Part shown: positions 13,127 through 13,333 of the stretch, piece by piece
Numbering within the stretch: the stretch's first letter is position 1
Layout: the number at the start of each line of letters is the position of its first letter
Source of the DNA: Desulfobacteraceae bacterium UBA5852
GTDB lineage: Bacteria; Desulfobacterota; Desulfobacteria; Desulfobacterales; UBA5852
Direction of reading: 5' to 3'
Assembly (NCBI GenBank): GCA_002432195.1
Contig: DJGG01000289.1
Location: forward strand, 37,517-50,849
DNA: 13,333 nt
Notes under the pieces: model-generated
Seen by the model: the letters and a program-made list of their open reading frames with translations, nothing else
Databases searched by the model: none
What the model was told of the DNA's origin: nothing
Program-made: the position numbers and the translations under genes

Positions 13127-13333
13127 TCAACAGGCTGTGCTTGCGGAATTTCCGGACGCGGTCCGTCCGGGCGCCAGCGGCGGTTGGCGGTTGGTCAGGA
13201 CCACGCCGCCGATGACCATGGCCCCGCCGGCCAGCAGGGCCGGCGACAGGGTCTCTCCCAGAAGCAGCCAACCGAGGAGCAGGGCGCTCACCGGCACGAA
13301 GTTGATGAATACGCCTGCCCTGGTGGGGCCGAT
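13127..13333 (-). CDS. EamA/DMT-family transporter, C-terminal fragment (cut by the window edge)
   Basis: The last 68 codons of an EamA-type (RhaT/YdcZ-like drug/metabolite transporter) membrane protein are visible, ending at TGA 13129-13127. The stretch GPTRAGVFINFVPVSALLLG followed by WLLLGETLSPALLAGGAMVI and GGVVLTNR is the typical last two transmembrane helices of the second EamA domain: a P-rich loop entering TM9, then a GE turn and TM10. A short, polar C-terminal tail follows. Members export or import small metabolites such as amino acids; the substrate cannot be told from this end. The gene converges on the PNPOx gene with only 6 bp between stops. No clear shared terminator was seen; a short AAGCAC/GTGCTT inverted repeat (13104-13109 with 13137-13142) spans both stops. 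Confidence 0.85.
   Translation of the reverse strand: MGPTRAGVFINFVPVSALLLGWLLLGETLSPALLAGGAMVIGGVVLTNRQPPLAPGRTASGNSASTAC

Overview
The window is GC-rich DNA (roughly two thirds G+C by eye) from a bacterium with Shine-Dalgarno-led genes and sigma70-type promoters. A periplasmic octaheme cytochrome c, a rubrerythrin, a SlyD-like FKBP fused to a methyltransferase, a class II photolyase and a TudS/YbgA-type protein together suggest a free-living proteobacterium from redox-gradient settings. It could be a sulfur- or nitrogen-cycling gammaproteobacterium or a relative of the former deltaproteobacteria; the sequence alone does not settle which. No rRNA, tRNA, CRISPR array, transposase or phage gene was seen.

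Layout. Positions 1-1137 (minus strand) hold the 5' part of a small hypothetical gene, a long leader or small-RNA region with its own promoter and a textbook intrinsic terminator, and a rubrerythrin with its own promoter and terminator. Positions 1278-2495 (minus) encode the FKBP-methyltransferase fusion. Positions 2825-5722 (plus) carry two membrane transporters: an SLC10A7/YfeH-type symporter and an SLC13-type permease with two RCK_C domains. A 428-bp gap follows, holding a 204-bp imperfect inverted repeat between convergent genes. From 6151 to 12549 everything reads on the minus strand. In transcription order this is the TudS/DUF1722 protein and an SDR-DUF2867 protein (probable operon), a short charged helical protein with a very strong promoter, then an octaheme HAO-family cytochrome followed after 27 bp by a class II photolyase (probable operon). 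A PNPOx-fold flavoprotein (plus) diverges from the TudS/DUF1722 gene. The C-terminus of an EamA exporter (minus) is cut by the right edge.

How it works together. The class II photolyase repairs cyclobutane dimers with light. YbgA/DUF1722 proteins are known neighbours of photolyases (ybgA-phr in E. coli), so the 6.1-12.6 kb block looks like a light/DNA-damage/redox-stress neighbourhood into which an octaheme cytochrome is embedded. No MerR/CarH-type light regulator lies inside the window.

The most interesting unexplained signals are the structured leader/sRNA at 320-473, the 204-bp inverted repeat at 5871-6074, the tandem 12-bp repeats bracketing a consensus -35 box at 9955-9994, the cytochrome-photolyase pairing, and a Ser in place of the expected third cluster cysteine in the TudS domain. 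None was tested computationally; the decisive tests are stated with each finding.
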